DNA of 64,000 nt from JBJMQS01 sp045802605 (lineage in GTDB: Bacteria; Planctomycetota; Planctomycetia; Gemmatales; Gemmataceae). Positions 54,587-63,064 of the stretch are shown here, in pieces (position 1 is the first letter of the stretch; each line of letters starts with the position of its first letter). Under the pieces are notes generated by a model. That model was not told the origin of the DNA. It did not search any database and saw only the letters and a list, made by a program, of their open reading frames with translations. The stretch is taken from the NCBI GenBank assembly GCA_045802605.1, contig JBJMQS010000011.1, positions 40,323-104,322 on the forward strand. The letters run 5' to 3'. The position numbers were made by a program, and so were the translations under genes.

Positions 54587-54949
54587 CTATTTGGCACGAC
54601 GTTGCGAAGACCATTGCTGTGCGAGCGCGGCCGTCAGGCCATTTACAGACGTAGCAGCCGATTCGACCGTGGTTCCCTCCGCCGTAAGTCTGCCGGCCCA
54701 CGTCCCATCTCCAAGCCGCACGAGCATCATGTTCGCACCGGTTGGCAGCGAAGCAAGCGCCTCAGCCTTCGGCGGCATGCGCTGCGATTCAATCAGCTTG
54801 GCCGCGCAAGCCGGGCATCGAGTGGATTCAAACTTCGCTTGTCTTTGCGCGCGGTATTTATCGACTTCGTAGTATTGAAACTCTTGTACGCAGCCACACG
54901 CTCGCCGAATCATTGGACGCGCGATGATGGCACCCGATGGCGGTGTCAT
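54587..54949 (-). CDS. Hypothetical protein with zinc-ribbon-like cysteines
   Basis: 120 aa from ATG 54949 (AGAGG upstream); a shorter start at 54913 (MIRRACGCVQEF) is possible. Cys pairs CGC and CPAC spaced by ~28 residues may form a zinc ribbon. The second half (VRLGDGTWAGRLTAEGTTVE) looks like beta strands followed by an Ala-rich helix. Function unknown. Confidence 0.5.
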   Translation of the reverse strand: MTPPSGAIIARPMIRRACGCVQEFQYYEVDKYRAQRQAKFESTRCPACAAKLIESQRMPPKAEALASLPTGANMMLVRLGDGTWAGRLTAEGTTVESAATSVNGLTAALAQQWSSQRRAK

Positions 54950-55218
54950 TGAGATCCTCTATCGTGCTGCGGCGACACTGGGTAGCCGAGTTAAAGCACA
55001 TCGCGCGCCAATTTGGCCCCGCGGACTTCTCGGCGTTACAGCGACGGAGGCGGCCGCCCAGGTGCCCAAAGCTAAAAGAAAAAATCGAAACGCTGCTACT
55101 CGGAGGTTTGGGCCTTCTAACTAAGTTGATAGAAGCCTGCGCTATGCCTCGTCCCGACCGTTTTTCCGTTATCGTGGCTTGAGAGTACGATACCTTTCCC
55201 AATGCGGCGCATAATGCC

Positions 55219-56022
55219 ATGCGAGTTTATCTCACTAGCCCAGAGATTGCGACCGAGACTGGCAGTCAGTTATTGCAACTCCTTTTGCAAATTAGCGCGG
55301 ATGGGAAACTTGACGTTGAGAAAATCAAGAGTCTTTGGCGATGGCTTGCAAAGAATAAGGACAATCGAGAAGTCGCTGCAGTAGCTTACCTCAACGAGAT
55401 TATGACGCGGATAACCGCAGATAAAGTCATTGACAAAGACGAGCTTGCTGAGCTCCACGGCGCGGTCGAGAGAGTAATTCCCGCTACTCATCGGGAAGCG
55501 GCCGTTCGCGCACGAAAGACGCGGGAAACAGAGCTCAAAACCCGTTCTCGAGAGAAAAGAAAGGCAGAAAAAGAGTTTGAAGCTGACGAGCGAAAACGCA
55601 TTCGCGAAGAGGAGTTTGCTCGCGCAAACAGAATAAGGCATTGCATCGCGAAAGTTGCGGGAGTGACCTATCCGAACATGGACGGATCAGTCGCCAGAAA
55701 ATTCTATCACGGTGTAAGAAAGGCGAGCAGCTTATTCTGCAACACGAGCCAAATAACAAATACAGCGATTTTGCGACAAGAGTGCTCCGGATAAACAGTG
55801 AGCAACTTGGGCATGCGCCAGAGTACTTGGCAGAGCGGATTTTTGAAGAAACGAGCAGCGGTTACAGAGCTTTTGGGGCTACTCTTGGACGTTACCGGCT
55901 GCAACTTTGACGCGCCCACGTACGGTGCTAACTTCGCCGTCTTTTTCATTTCGCACGATGTCACGGACGATGAGCTGAATTCCTATGTGAGGCAGGTGCT
56001 TTCTTCGAAATGGGACAATTAG
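55219..56022 (+). pseudogene. HIRAN-domain protein with two compensating frameshifts
   Basis: First ~155 residues in one frame: a helical TerB/SANT-like region (LLQISADGKLDVEKIKSLWR, ADKVIDKDELAELHGAVERV), a long charged coiled coil (RKTRETELKTRSREKRKAEK) and VAGVTYPNMDGS. Then another frame gives RQKILSRCKKGEQLILQHEP, NNKYSDFATRVL and EQLGHAPEYLAERIFE, and the first frame resumes with LLLDVTGCNFDAPTYGANFA. Together this is a HIRAN domain, found in DNA-processing enzymes. One base is missing near 55690 and one extra near 55875, so the whole is again in frame (804 bases). As written the product would lose the HIRAN fold. Confidence 0.7.
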
Positions 56023-56059
56023 GGTAACATCAGCGCGCAGAGCCGATCCACAAACGATC

Positions 56060-56368
56060 CTACTTGCCGTCGCCTGGAACGCGACCGGGCGTGTACGGCG
56101 CGCCGAGTTGGTCCAATAGTTTTTCTAGCTCTTTTACGTCCGTTTCGAGGCGTTTCTTCGCGACGGCGGTTTGCTCGTCCAACTCCTTGCGAGCGATCGC
56201 GAATTGCTCGCGCTGCGTTCCGGTCGGTTTGGCGACGATCGTCTGATTGGCGCCGGCCGCGGTGCCGACTCGTTGTGCGATCGACGTCGGCACATTCTCA
56301 TTGCGGTTCTCTTCTCTGGCCGCCGCCTCTTTTCTCGGGCGGCCGCGGGGACGCAAAAATGATTCCAC
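56060..56368 (-). CDS. Small coiled-coil protein
   Basis: 102 aa with GTG start at 56368. Basic N-terminus (RPRGRPRKEAAAREEN), then a coiled coil (REQFAIARKELDEQTAVAKK, RLETDVKELEKLLDQLGAPY) ending TPGRVPGDGK. No signal or TM. The LGAPYTPGR end looks conserved but I cannot name the family. Start uncertain. Confidence 0.45.
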   Translation of the reverse strand: MESFLRPRGRPRKEAAAREENRNENVPTSIAQRVGTAAGANQTIVAKPTGTQREQFAIARKELDEQTAVAKKRLETDVKELEKLLDQLGAPYTPGRVPGDGK

Positions 56369-57091
56369 GCCTAAATCGAACGGCAGTCCGGCGAATCAAA
56401 AAGGCCGATATTTTTCTTTGACATCGACCGCAAAATATGAATAAGTTGATTGGCCGCATTCGTGAGGCCAACACTTCGCTCGCCCGGTACCACGAGCGAT
56501 CACGTTCCAACCAAACATCGGCACGGTCGAGGCGCGTCTCGGTTGCCGTCGATGAATTGCTCCAAACCCGAAACTGGCAACTGGGCTTTGCTACTTCCGA
56601 GGAGCAATGAAACACATTTTAAGGTGAGTGACTTCCGCGTTTTTGTCGCTGGCAGCCGCGAGGCCGGCCTCACAGAGGCCAGCTACAATACGCAGGAGTC
56701 TTGCCACCGAAGGAGGATTTTGATCAGCAGTGTCTGAGGTGATGCGGGCGCACAACTGTTCGCCCTAAGGCGGTCGTCGCAGACGAACACCACCACCACT
56801 ACTACCACCACCGCAAGCGACGACCGGGCGGCCAATTCCACTGCTCGCCCGGCAAAGCCGCCCTTTAAACAAGGCGGCGAACCAAAAATCCCTTTGCACA
56901 ACGGAAGCGTTGTTTGCAGCCTTCTTTTCGCGTCAGTAGTTATTGACTTTGATCCCAACCTTATTCCCGCGGTCACAGATATTGTCCGCAAGGGGCTTCC
57001 GGCGATTTGAAGCTACTTGCCTGTCAGCAGCTTCATCTCATCGCTTTCTTCTAACGGCGCAACGGTCATCTCGTACTGGCATCATGCTCTT
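56369..57091. other. Non-coding gap with structured stretch
   Basis: No gene is supported on either strand. The middle (56771-56878) holds three successive hairpins described separately. Confidence 0.45.
56771..56878. repeat. Three tandem hairpins, one around an (ACC)n tract
   Basis: CGGTCGTCGC (56771-56780) and GCGACGACCG (56817-56826) are perfect complements around a loop of ACC/ACT triplets (56788-56812). CCGGGCG (56824-56830) pairs with CGCCCGG (56846-56852), overlapping the first stem by three bases. GCCGCC (56857-56862) pairs with GGCGGC (56873-56878). Could be a structured RNA or the end of a decayed element. Confidence 0.5.
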
Positions 57092-57313
57092 TCAGTATTG
57101 GCGTTTCCCGCACGACCACGGCTCGCTGAAACGTCGGAACATCGTTTGAAGATCGCGACCGGCGAGCGTGACCTTGAACGACCCGGAATAGATCAAGACA
57201 ATGTTGTCGTGCGCAAATCTGATGGCGGGAATCCACGCCCAATCCAAGGACAGAGCGCGGCCATCGAGCCAGCGGAATTCAATCGCGTTGGTCCCGACCC
57301 GCTGCCCGCGCAC
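57092..57313 (-). CDS. Hypothetical small protein
   Basis: 73 aa, GTG start. EFRWLDGRALSLDWAWIPAI, RFAHDNIVLIYSGSFKVTLA, GRDLQTMFRRFSEPW: alternating beta strands followed by a helix, resembling small planctomycete proteins in which a strand pair is followed by GRxLxxLF. Start uncertain because the frame is also open differently upstream. Confidence 0.4.
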   Translation of the reverse strand: MRGQRVGTNAIEFRWLDGRALSLDWAWIPAIRFAHDNIVLIYSGSFKVTLAGRDLQTMFRRFSEPWSCGKRQY

Positions 57314-57649
57314 AGTGGCGTAGCATCGTGTCGGGTATCTAAGGGACTGCTTTTGCCATAGTCGATAGCCGCATTTAGAGAGCGGGTGCAGTCACAAAGA
57401 TTCAGATGGAAATGGCTGCGCTTTTGGCGGTGGGAAGCGCGAGTTTGTCGGTGTGGGTGCGTCGGCGCGACCGGGCCGCAACCTGGGTCTGGGCCGCCAT
57501 CAATGCCGCTCGCATCCAATATTTGCAAGCACTTGCGGTGAGTGCAATATGTTGGTGCCTTGGGCTGAGCTATCTCAGGCCCTGGCCTGAAAACCGACGG
57601 GTGAGGTTGTTTGATGGCCGCTTCCCATTTTTCACCGATGATAGGTTGA
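57314..57649. other. Gap without a supported gene
   Basis: An 86-codon plus ORF (57406-57666) and a 111-codon minus ORF overlap here. Neither has a ribosome site with convincing protein text. Confidence 0.35.
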
Positions 57650-58171
57650 GTGGAAGTTACGGCTGACGGCTGGACTGTTGAGAACGTGGGTTTTTTCCAC
57701 CACGTTACTGGGCATTCCGCGCCGCGGCCCTGGAGCTATTGGGACCAGGTCAAGGAAGACGCCACTTCTTGGAAGGTTTGGCGCATTTGGCTATCAGCAT
57801 TGGTTCCGTTGGGTATCGGCGCGGCAACTGGTATGTGGTTCGTCGCGTTGTTCGGGCTTTTCTCTGCTTACGTTTGGGTCCGACTGTGTCGCGGAGCCGT
57901 GAAAATGACTCGCAACTGCGGGACCGGTACTGGCGTCGTGGGATCTATTCGCCCCCACCCGATCGTCCCCGCCATTTTCTTCGTGGGTGATGCAGCCCTT
58001 CCCGGGGGTGGCACAACGCCAGTCGCGCTTGAAACCAGACTCGCAGCCGAGGTGGAACGGTTAGGATTTCCAATCGAAGTGTTATTCGCATCGATTCCGG
58101 AGTGGCAGTACGGCACAGTGCTCGCGATAAGAGCTAGCAGCAGTCGCGAGCCCTCTGCTCAGATCGGATAG
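57650..58171 (+). CDS. Hypothetical membrane protein
   Basis: 173 aa, GTG start. A hydrophobic segment at ~64-97 (IWLSALVPLGIGAATGMWFV, ALFGLFSAYVWVRLCRGAVK) probably spans the membrane twice. The remaining C-terminal ~75 residues look soluble (IVPAIFFVGDAALPGGGTTP, LAAEVERLGFPIEVLFASIP). Trp-rich N-terminus. Family not recognised. Confidence 0.5.
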   Translation: MEVTADGWTVENVGFFHHVTGHSAPRPWSYWDQVKEDATSWKVWRIWLSALVPLGIGAATGMWFVALFGLFSAYVWVRLCRGAVKMTRNCGTGTGVVGSIRPHPIVPAIFFVGDAALPGGGTTPVALETRLAAEVERLGFPIEVLFASIPEWQYGTVLAIRASSSREPSAQIG

Positions 58172-58349
58172 TCGCTGTCCACACTCCAGGTCGTTCCAGT
58201 CGATGCCGTCGCGCAGGCGCGGGCGGTGGGGTTCTTCGTTTGAATCGCAAGACATAGTTAATTCGGATCTGGGAGCGCCTCGTAGCGGATTGGTTTGGGC
58301 GCGATTCGCGCGACGAAGCGCGGTCGGTGGTGACGACGGGGTAGCGCAG

Positions 58350-58490
58350 TACCCCGCGGCAACAGAGAAGCATGACGCGGTAATCTTCGCAGAGGAGAAA
58401 GTCGCGCTGCTAGCGATCGGCTGATGCCTTGGGCGCGGAGGATCTCGGAGGGGTCGAGGGCGAGGCGAGCAGCGCCGATGACATGGAGAG
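58350..58490 (-). pseudogene. Possible remnant of a phage-terminase-like gene
   Basis: Minus-strand fragments in two frames: IGAARLALDPSEILRAQGIS and QRDFLLCEDYRVMLLCCRG. In planctomycete terminase-like proteins LDPxxILRAxG is followed by PDPWQ and a Walker A (xxCCRGxGKS). Here the second piece stops just before the GKS. Very short; assigned from pattern memory only. Confidence 0.25.
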
Positions 58491-58557
58491 AGTTAAGAGT
58501 TAGGAGTGCAAAATTCGGAGGCCGTGTGTCGGCGCGAGCTTTTTACCTTTCGGCGTC

Positions 58558-58875
58558 TTACGTTGGATTCTTCTGTTTCAGACCGCGCGAAGCAACTACT
58601 AACGCTTGGCACAGCCACCCGGAAGGAATCGAAAGGATTAGATAAATCGTCAGCCAAATAATTGGCGTTTCGATTCGGTCTTTGAGGCTTGCTATCCATA
58701 CCTTCCCTGTATCATCCACGTACACATCGTCGCCACGAATCGTGCGGAAGAGTCTCACCCACGGGCTGTGTTCGCCTTTTGGGATGCTGCCGTAAATGTC
58801 CCAAGAGCCAAGTCCAACGAATATAGTCAGACTGAATAGCACCCAAAGCACGATGCTAGATCGATACTTGGCCAT
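58558..58875 (-). CDS. Small membrane protein, two TM helices
   Basis: 105 aa. TM helices at ~7-26 (SIVLWVLFSLTIFVGLGSWD) and ~70-92 (PIIWLTIYLILSIPSGWLCQ), with a ~40-residue loop containing RGDDVYVDDTGKVWIASL between them. No clear ribosome site before ATG 58875. Family unknown. Confidence 0.5.
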   Translation of the reverse strand: MAKYRSSIVLWVLFSLTIFVGLGSWDIYGSIPKGEHSPWVRLFRTIRGDDVYVDDTGKVWIASLKDRIETPIIWLTIYLILSIPSGWLCQALVVASRGLKQKNPT

Positions 58876-59058
58876 GAACCAATTGTCTGCGTCTTGTCAC
58901 GCCAACGCAAGGGCGCGAAAAAGTAGATCGAGAGGTTTCGCCCAGCCGTCGCCCAAATCAGTTCAGCAATTCCCTACCTGATCTGGGAACTATCGTAAGG
59001 CGGTTAGGGGGTTCTCAAGGTCGGTAGTGGTAGCTGAGGCCGCAACAGGGTGCGTGTC

Positions 59059-59292
59059 CTAATTGGAATGTGGGGCATCTTTGATTGAGGCACCCTTCAC
59101 CGCCAAGAAAATTCCGAGCAATCCTAGAATGGGACAGCCGCAAAAGCCCCAGAACAAGTAATAGCCAATCGTGTCGAGGGGTTCGCCCACAGGCCCGCGA
59201 CTGGTGAATAGAGATGCGGTGGTGACAAACCAGACCACGCATAGGGCAAGGCAGATGCCCGACCAAACAAAGTAACGTCGGCGCTGAATCAT
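59059..59292 (-). CDS. Small membrane protein, two TM helices
   Basis: 77 aa. Helices ~8-28 (FVWSGICLALCVVWFVTTAS) and ~43-66 (YYLFWGFCGCPILGLLGIFL) separated by RGPVGEPLDT. ATG 59292 with GGTGAAG upstream. Family unknown. Confidence 0.5.
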   Translation of the reverse strand: MIQRRRYFVWSGICLALCVVWFVTTASLFTSRGPVGEPLDTIGYYLFWGFCGCPILGLLGIFLAVKGASIKDAPHSN

Positions 59293-59726
59293 GCTTCACC
59301 AGAAAAATGGCGAACTTCCGCCTGTGTCATCATAATGTATTGCTCTGTCAGCGACGTTTGCCGACCGGAGGCTGCTGAAAGCGTTGGTGGATCCGACGCG
59401 AGAAGAAGAGTTCTGAAATCTGGCGAAGTGACCCAGGCATGAAACCGACCGTTGCATTTGGGCGGCGGGACATATCAGAGATAGTTGCTTATCAGTATTG
59501 CCGTATTGATGACGCTGTTGGCGGCCCGAAGAACTTCCTCGCTTTTGGAGCGGCGGGCCATCCCGAGCGCCGGCTCGACGTTGGTAGAGGCAAACCATGC
59601 GGGACATTGCATGACAGCGGACGCTTTGGTCCGTGCCGTTTTGGTTAATGCGGCCTCTCCCCGCGCCCTTTTTGGCCGTAATGGGATAATCGTGTCCGTG
59701 TGCCGGCTAGTGGGCTGTGTCGATCG
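59293..59726. other. Gap without a supported gene
   Basis: Short overlapping ORFs of 69-103 codons on both strands, none with protein-like text or a ribosome site. Confidence 0.4.
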
Positions 59727-60113
59727 TTAATTCGGGGCATTGTTTTGAGGGGGCCAGATAGGCTGAGCCGGTGGCGGGCAGCTATACCAAAAACGCCTCC
59801 AGGTTCGCTCCCAGATATCGGGCGCCGTGAATTCCAGCACCATAGGGTTTGTTGTAATCAGTTTTGAATCCCTAAAGTCCATCATTGCATTACCATCCCA
59901 CAGTGCCCACGCCGTGAAGACTTCACCCGTCGAGTTCGTAAGTTCGTACGTCGGTGGCCCGAGAAGCGATTCGACTTCAGCCCGCGACATATGTGGTCTG
60001 ATACGTTTAGCGGCGCGTATTGAGTAACTCGGCCAGCACAGCGTCCTTGCCACAAGGCCTATCAGCGGAATGAAGATTACCGCTGCACCAGCTAGTTTAC
60101 GTTTGAATGTCAT
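59727..60113 (-). CDS. BamE/SmpA-like small exported protein
   Basis: 128 aa. An N-terminal hydrophobic segment (AGAAVIFIPLIGLVARTL) acts as signal or anchor. Then IRPHMSRAEVESLLGPPTYE, the GMTxxEVxxLLGxP pattern of the SmpA/OmlA (BamE-like) fold, and a strand region (FTAWALWDGNAMMDFRDSKL). The C-terminus is Pro/Trp-rich. Function unknown; the plus-strand gene at 60336 shares the pattern. Confidence 0.6.
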   Translation of the reverse strand: MTFKRKLAGAAVIFIPLIGLVARTLCWPSYSIRAAKRIRPHMSRAEVESLLGPPTYELTNSTGEVFTAWALWDGNAMMDFRDSKLITTNPMVLEFTAPDIWERTWRRFWYSCPPPAQPIWPPQNNAPN

Positions 60114-60198
60114 CGCTATGCCGGAACTGTCTTGTAGCTGACCTTTACCCGGTCTATCCTAGGTCTGCTACGCCGATCGCCAGCGGAAGGGGTGAGCC

Positions 60199-60324
60199 GT
60201 GACTCAAGAAGCGCGGCGAGTCATTTTTCGGATCGGGGTACTTGTTGCGCTGGGGCTCGCGGTACTGCTGTTTCTCTTGCGCGATGCGCTTTCGCATCCT
60301 TCCTTCCCCTCGAACCTCTTTTGA
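60199..60324 (+). CDS. Small single-TM peptide
   Basis: 41 aa, GTG start with a strong GGAAGGGG seven bases upstream. VIFRIGVLVALGLAVLLFLL is a TM helix, preceded by TQEARR and followed by RDALSHPSFPSNLF. It ends 11 bases before the BamE-like gene, so the two are probably cotranscribed. Confidence 0.45.
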   Translation: MTQEARRVIFRIGVLVALGLAVLLFLLRDALSHPSFPSNLF

Positions 60325-60335
60325 AGGGCTGAGTC

Positions 60336-60674
60336 GTGAAGCTGACGCGGCGACGGGTGAGTGCGTTGGTCGGGCTGTCAGTGTGCCTATTGGCCGCGAT
60401 AATCCTGTTCGCTCCCATAGGTCCGTCAATTCAACTAGCAAAGGACATCCGGCTGGGAACAACGAGGGAGGAGGCGATCGAGCTTCTTGGTCAGCCTGAC
60501 TCTCAGTTCCCCATCAAACAGGAAGGCGGCACTTTGCTACAGTGGGAACTCTTCGACGGTCGCGTTGCCATCTATTTCGATGTTGAAGGAAAATCGTGGG
60601 CACCATTAACAAGTGAGTCCAGCCGATTAGAGCGATGGCGGGCCAATGTGCGGTACAAGTTAGGTTTTTTTTGA
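60336..60674 (+). CDS. BamE/SmpA-like small exported protein
   Basis: 112 aa, GTG start. N-terminal TM or signal (VSALVGLSVCLLAAIILFAP), then IRLGTTREEAIELLGQPDSQ (the SmpA/BamE-like xGxTxxExxxLLGxP motif) and LQWELFDGRVAIYFDVEG strands. A paralogue in pattern of the minus-strand protein at 59.7-60.1 kb. Confidence 0.65.
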   Translation: MKLTRRRVSALVGLSVCLLAAIILFAPIGPSIQLAKDIRLGTTREEAIELLGQPDSQFPIKQEGGTLLQWELFDGRVAIYFDVEGKSWAPLTSESSRLERWRANVRYKLGFF

Positions 60675-60970
60675 CTTTGGAGCAGAATGGACTTTTGAGG
60701 CAATGCCTCGATCGGCAGATAGTCAACCTATCTCGGTAGCTAATGCAACCAACGGCAATAATACACTTGGCTCACGTGGCGGTAGTTAAACGCCGTCGGG
60801 TTAGTCGGGACAATAACAGAAACAACGCGCCAACGAGTTGCGCAGCAATGACGATCTCCGGGGCCGCATCACGACGGAGATGTCGGTGGTGCAGTCTCAG
60901 GTTGAAGCCATGATTGTCGCGCAGCCCAGGCGGTCGATCATTCGGCCGTCAGCGCGATCCGGAGGGCAAG
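60675..60970. other. Gap before the recombination cassette
   Basis: About 300 bases with no gene seen; it should contain the promoter of the cassette that starts at 60971. Confidence 0.4.
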
Positions 60971-61225
60971 ATGCGACTGCTCGTTGATTGCTCGGGCGTT
61001 GTCCGTGCGGTGTACGACGAACTGATCGACCTCACCTTGCTCGGGCAGCCAACGATCCGCCGAGCCAGCCATGTTGAACCAGACGCCCAAGGCAACTGGT
61101 TTGCTGACCTCTCTCCCGTCGAAGGACCGAAGCTCGGACCATTTTCGCTTCGCACGCTCGCTTTGAAAGCTGAGCGCGACTGGCTGGAAGCCCACTGGCC
61201 GCGCTCCGCCCGACCGCCTGAGTGA
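60971..61225 (+). CDS. Small conserved cassette protein
   Basis: 84 aa from ATG 60971 (GGAGGG five bases upstream). RLLVDCSGVVRAVYDELIDL, then SHVEPDAQGNWFADLSPVEG, GPFSLRTLALKAERDWLEAH. The xHVEPDxxGxWxADLSPVxGPxLGPF text is typical, from memory, of a small planctomycete protein found with the clamp-like and nuclease genes. Role unknown; first gene of the cassette. Confidence 0.7.
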   Translation: MRLLVDCSGVVRAVYDELIDLTLLGQPTIRRASHVEPDAQGNWFADLSPVEGPKLGPFSLRTLALKAERDWLEAHWPRSARPPE

Positions 61226-61310
61226 ATCCAGGGACTTAGCCGATTCATTTCTGCGGCAGTCCCATTTTCGCGTTCCCACGTCTATCCCCCTCACTTACAG
61301 GAGTCATTCC

Positions 61311-61508
61311 GTGACCCAACATCAGCTCAACTGCGCGGTCGCCCGGACCACGGGCGAAAGCCTAGATCGCGTTCGCCGGACCGGCTTCAGCGAGATGCCT
61401 ATGCCGCGCCTTATGCCGCTCCGCTTCAGCGGGTTATATCAGCGTGCGCGACAAGCGCGCCATGCCAAGAAATGCCAGCCCGCGCACAAAGCGCAGATGG
61501 CCAGCTAA
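61311..61508 (+). CDS. Small basic cassette protein
   Basis: 65 aa, GTG start with AGGAG eight bases upstream. TQHQLNCAVARTTGESLDRV, RRTGFSEMPMPRLMP, then a basic tail (YQRARQARHAKKCQP). The AVAxxTGESxxxIRRxGF pattern recurs in short planctomycete proteins. Possibly nucleic-acid binding by its charge; function unknown. Confidence 0.6.
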   Translation: MTQHQLNCAVARTTGESLDRVRRTGFSEMPMPRLMPLRFSGLYQRARQARHAKKCQPAHKAQMAS

Positions 61509-61583
61509 ACATCGGCGATTTGTCAGTGACCGCAGCGTGGCTCGACACCACGTTTCGGCCTCCTTTAGCAGGAAAGGTCCAGC

Positions 61584-62996
61584 ATGATCGAACTTTCACG
61601 CAAGCTGGTGCGGCGCGTCCATGCAGTTTTGCGCCGTGCATTCCGCAAGCCCTACCAGGTCGCGCCCGTGATCGAACTGATTTCCGCTCGTCACGGACTA
61701 ACGATTCGAGCGCGGCATACCGAGGTTGCCATCGAGTACCATCAGGCCGGGTCGTTCACCCAGGCCAATCTCGTCGTCTCCATGGAGATTTTGGCAGCGG
61801 TCGCCGGCGGCGACGAGACACAGATCACATTGCGGCCAGGTGCGGTTGGCCAAGTCGTCGCGACCTGGACTGATGGCGATGTGCCGCAGGTCACGGCATT
61901 TGCCGTTCCCGAAGGCAAAACACTGCCAGCGTTCCCCGAGTTGCCGGAGCGATGGACGCCGAACCCATCGGCACTGCTGTCGGCAGTCGATGAAGCATCG
62001 CGGACGGCAGCGACCGACTCAGTCCGGTTTGCGCTTCAGCGAATCCAACTCAATGGCAAATCCGGCAAAGTAGTGGACACCGACAGCAAACAACTTTTCA
62101 TCGCCGGCGGGTTCGATTTCGGCTTTCAAGACGATGTACTGATTCCGCGCTTTGGGGCGTTCAATCAGATCGAACTTAGCGAAGCAAATCTCGTGGAGGT
62201 TGGTTGCACCGACACCCATGTTGCGTTTCGCTGTGGCGCTTGGACGTTCGCTTTGCTTGTCGACACAGTTGGCCGATATCCGGATGTTGAAAGCGTCATC
62301 CCGCGTCGTTCATCCAATGTCGCGACGTGCCGGTTCGACACCGATGACGCTGCATTTTTGTCGCGCGCCTTGCCACGTCTTCCAGGCAAGGAGTCACCCA
62401 AGCCCATCACGCTCGAATTGAATGGCCGCGTCGTTCTGCGGAGTCGAGCCGGCGATCAACCTCAAACCACCGAGGTGGTTCTGGCCCGTTCGGCTTGCGA
62501 TGGTCCACAGAGCCGTGTGAACCTGAATCGCGATCACCTGCATCGTGCACTTTCGCTTGGCTTCCGCGAGCTGACGATCGTGGACCCCGACCGCCCATTG
62601 ATTTTCCGGGATCAGCGACGAACCTTCGTCACAATGCCGCTCACGGCTAAAGACGCTCTCGGACCGAGCCTTGACGCCTTACAAATCGACTCAGCGAACA
62701 TGCCGTCAACTACTTCCAAACCCAAACCGGAGAAACACATGGCGACACCTTCAACAAATGGCCTCGGTCACGAGGAAGCACCTCGTCGGCAACGAACTCA
62801 GCCTGTCAACAAGTCAAACGGCCGTGTCAGCTTGGCCAAACTGATCGTCGATGCCCAGCGCCTCAAGGAATCCGCACGAGAGATGTTCAGGAAAGCGAAT
62901 GGGCTGATTGGCGCATTGAAGGGGCATCGCAAGCAAGCTCGCCTGACTGCTTCCACTTTACGATCGCTCAAGCAACTGCACGTCATTGACGCCTAA
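61584..62996 (+). CDS. DnaN-like sliding-clamp homologue (inferred)
   Basis: 470 aa. The layout matches a three-domain beta clamp. ~30-120: LISARHGLTIRARHTEVAIE and VVSMEILAAVAGGDETQITL. ~130-245: VRFALQRIQLNGKSGKVVDT, DSKQLFIAGGF (like the ATDGHRLA strand of DnaN) and LVDTVGRYPDVESVIPR (like DGRFPDYxRVIP). ~246-355: VNLNRDHLHRALSLGFRELT and a final TFVTMPL at the place of YVVMPMRL. A ~110-residue extension follows, disordered then helical (KLIVDAQRLKESAREMFRKA). Replicative clamps lack it and are ~370 aa. It is probably not the housekeeping clamp but one tied to the neighbouring annealing-like and nuclease genes. The overall fold is an inference. Confidence 0.65.
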   Translation: MIELSRKLVRRVHAVLRRAFRKPYQVAPVIELISARHGLTIRARHTEVAIEYHQAGSFTQANLVVSMEILAAVAGGDETQITLRPGAVGQVVATWTDGDVPQVTAFAVPEGKTLPAFPELPERWTPNPSALLSAVDEASRTAATDSVRFALQRIQLNGKSGKVVDTDSKQLFIAGGFDFGFQDDVLIPRFGAFNQIELSEANLVEVGCTDTHVAFRCGAWTFALLVDTVGRYPDVESVIPRRSSNVATCRFDTDDAAFLSRALPRLPGKESPKPITLELNGRVVLRSRAGDQPQTTEVVLARSACDGPQSRVNLNRDHLHRALSLGFRELTIVDPDRPLIFRDQRRTFVTMPLTAKDALGPSLDALQIDSANMPSTTSKPKPEKHMATPSTNGLGHEEAPRRQRTQPVNKSNGRVSLAKLIVDAQRLKESAREMFRKANGLIGALKGHRKQARLTASTLRSLKQLHVIDA

Positions 62997-63064
62997 TCCT
63001 GCCCGTCACCCATCTGCTCTGAATCGGCAGATCGGTGCGGGGCACTTCACCCGGGGGAACAAGC

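Noticed and set aside
54937..55182. 81-codon plus ORF with RRPPRCPKLKEKIETLLLGG
   Set aside because: Faintly like a small zinc-ribbon protein of planctomycetes, but the first cysteine pair is missing in frame and no ribosome site is seen. Left out as unsupported.
57406..57666. 86-codon plus ORF overlapping the start of the membrane protein gene
   Set aside because: No ribosome site and no coherent hydrophobic or domain pattern; it overlaps a more plausible GTG-started gene.
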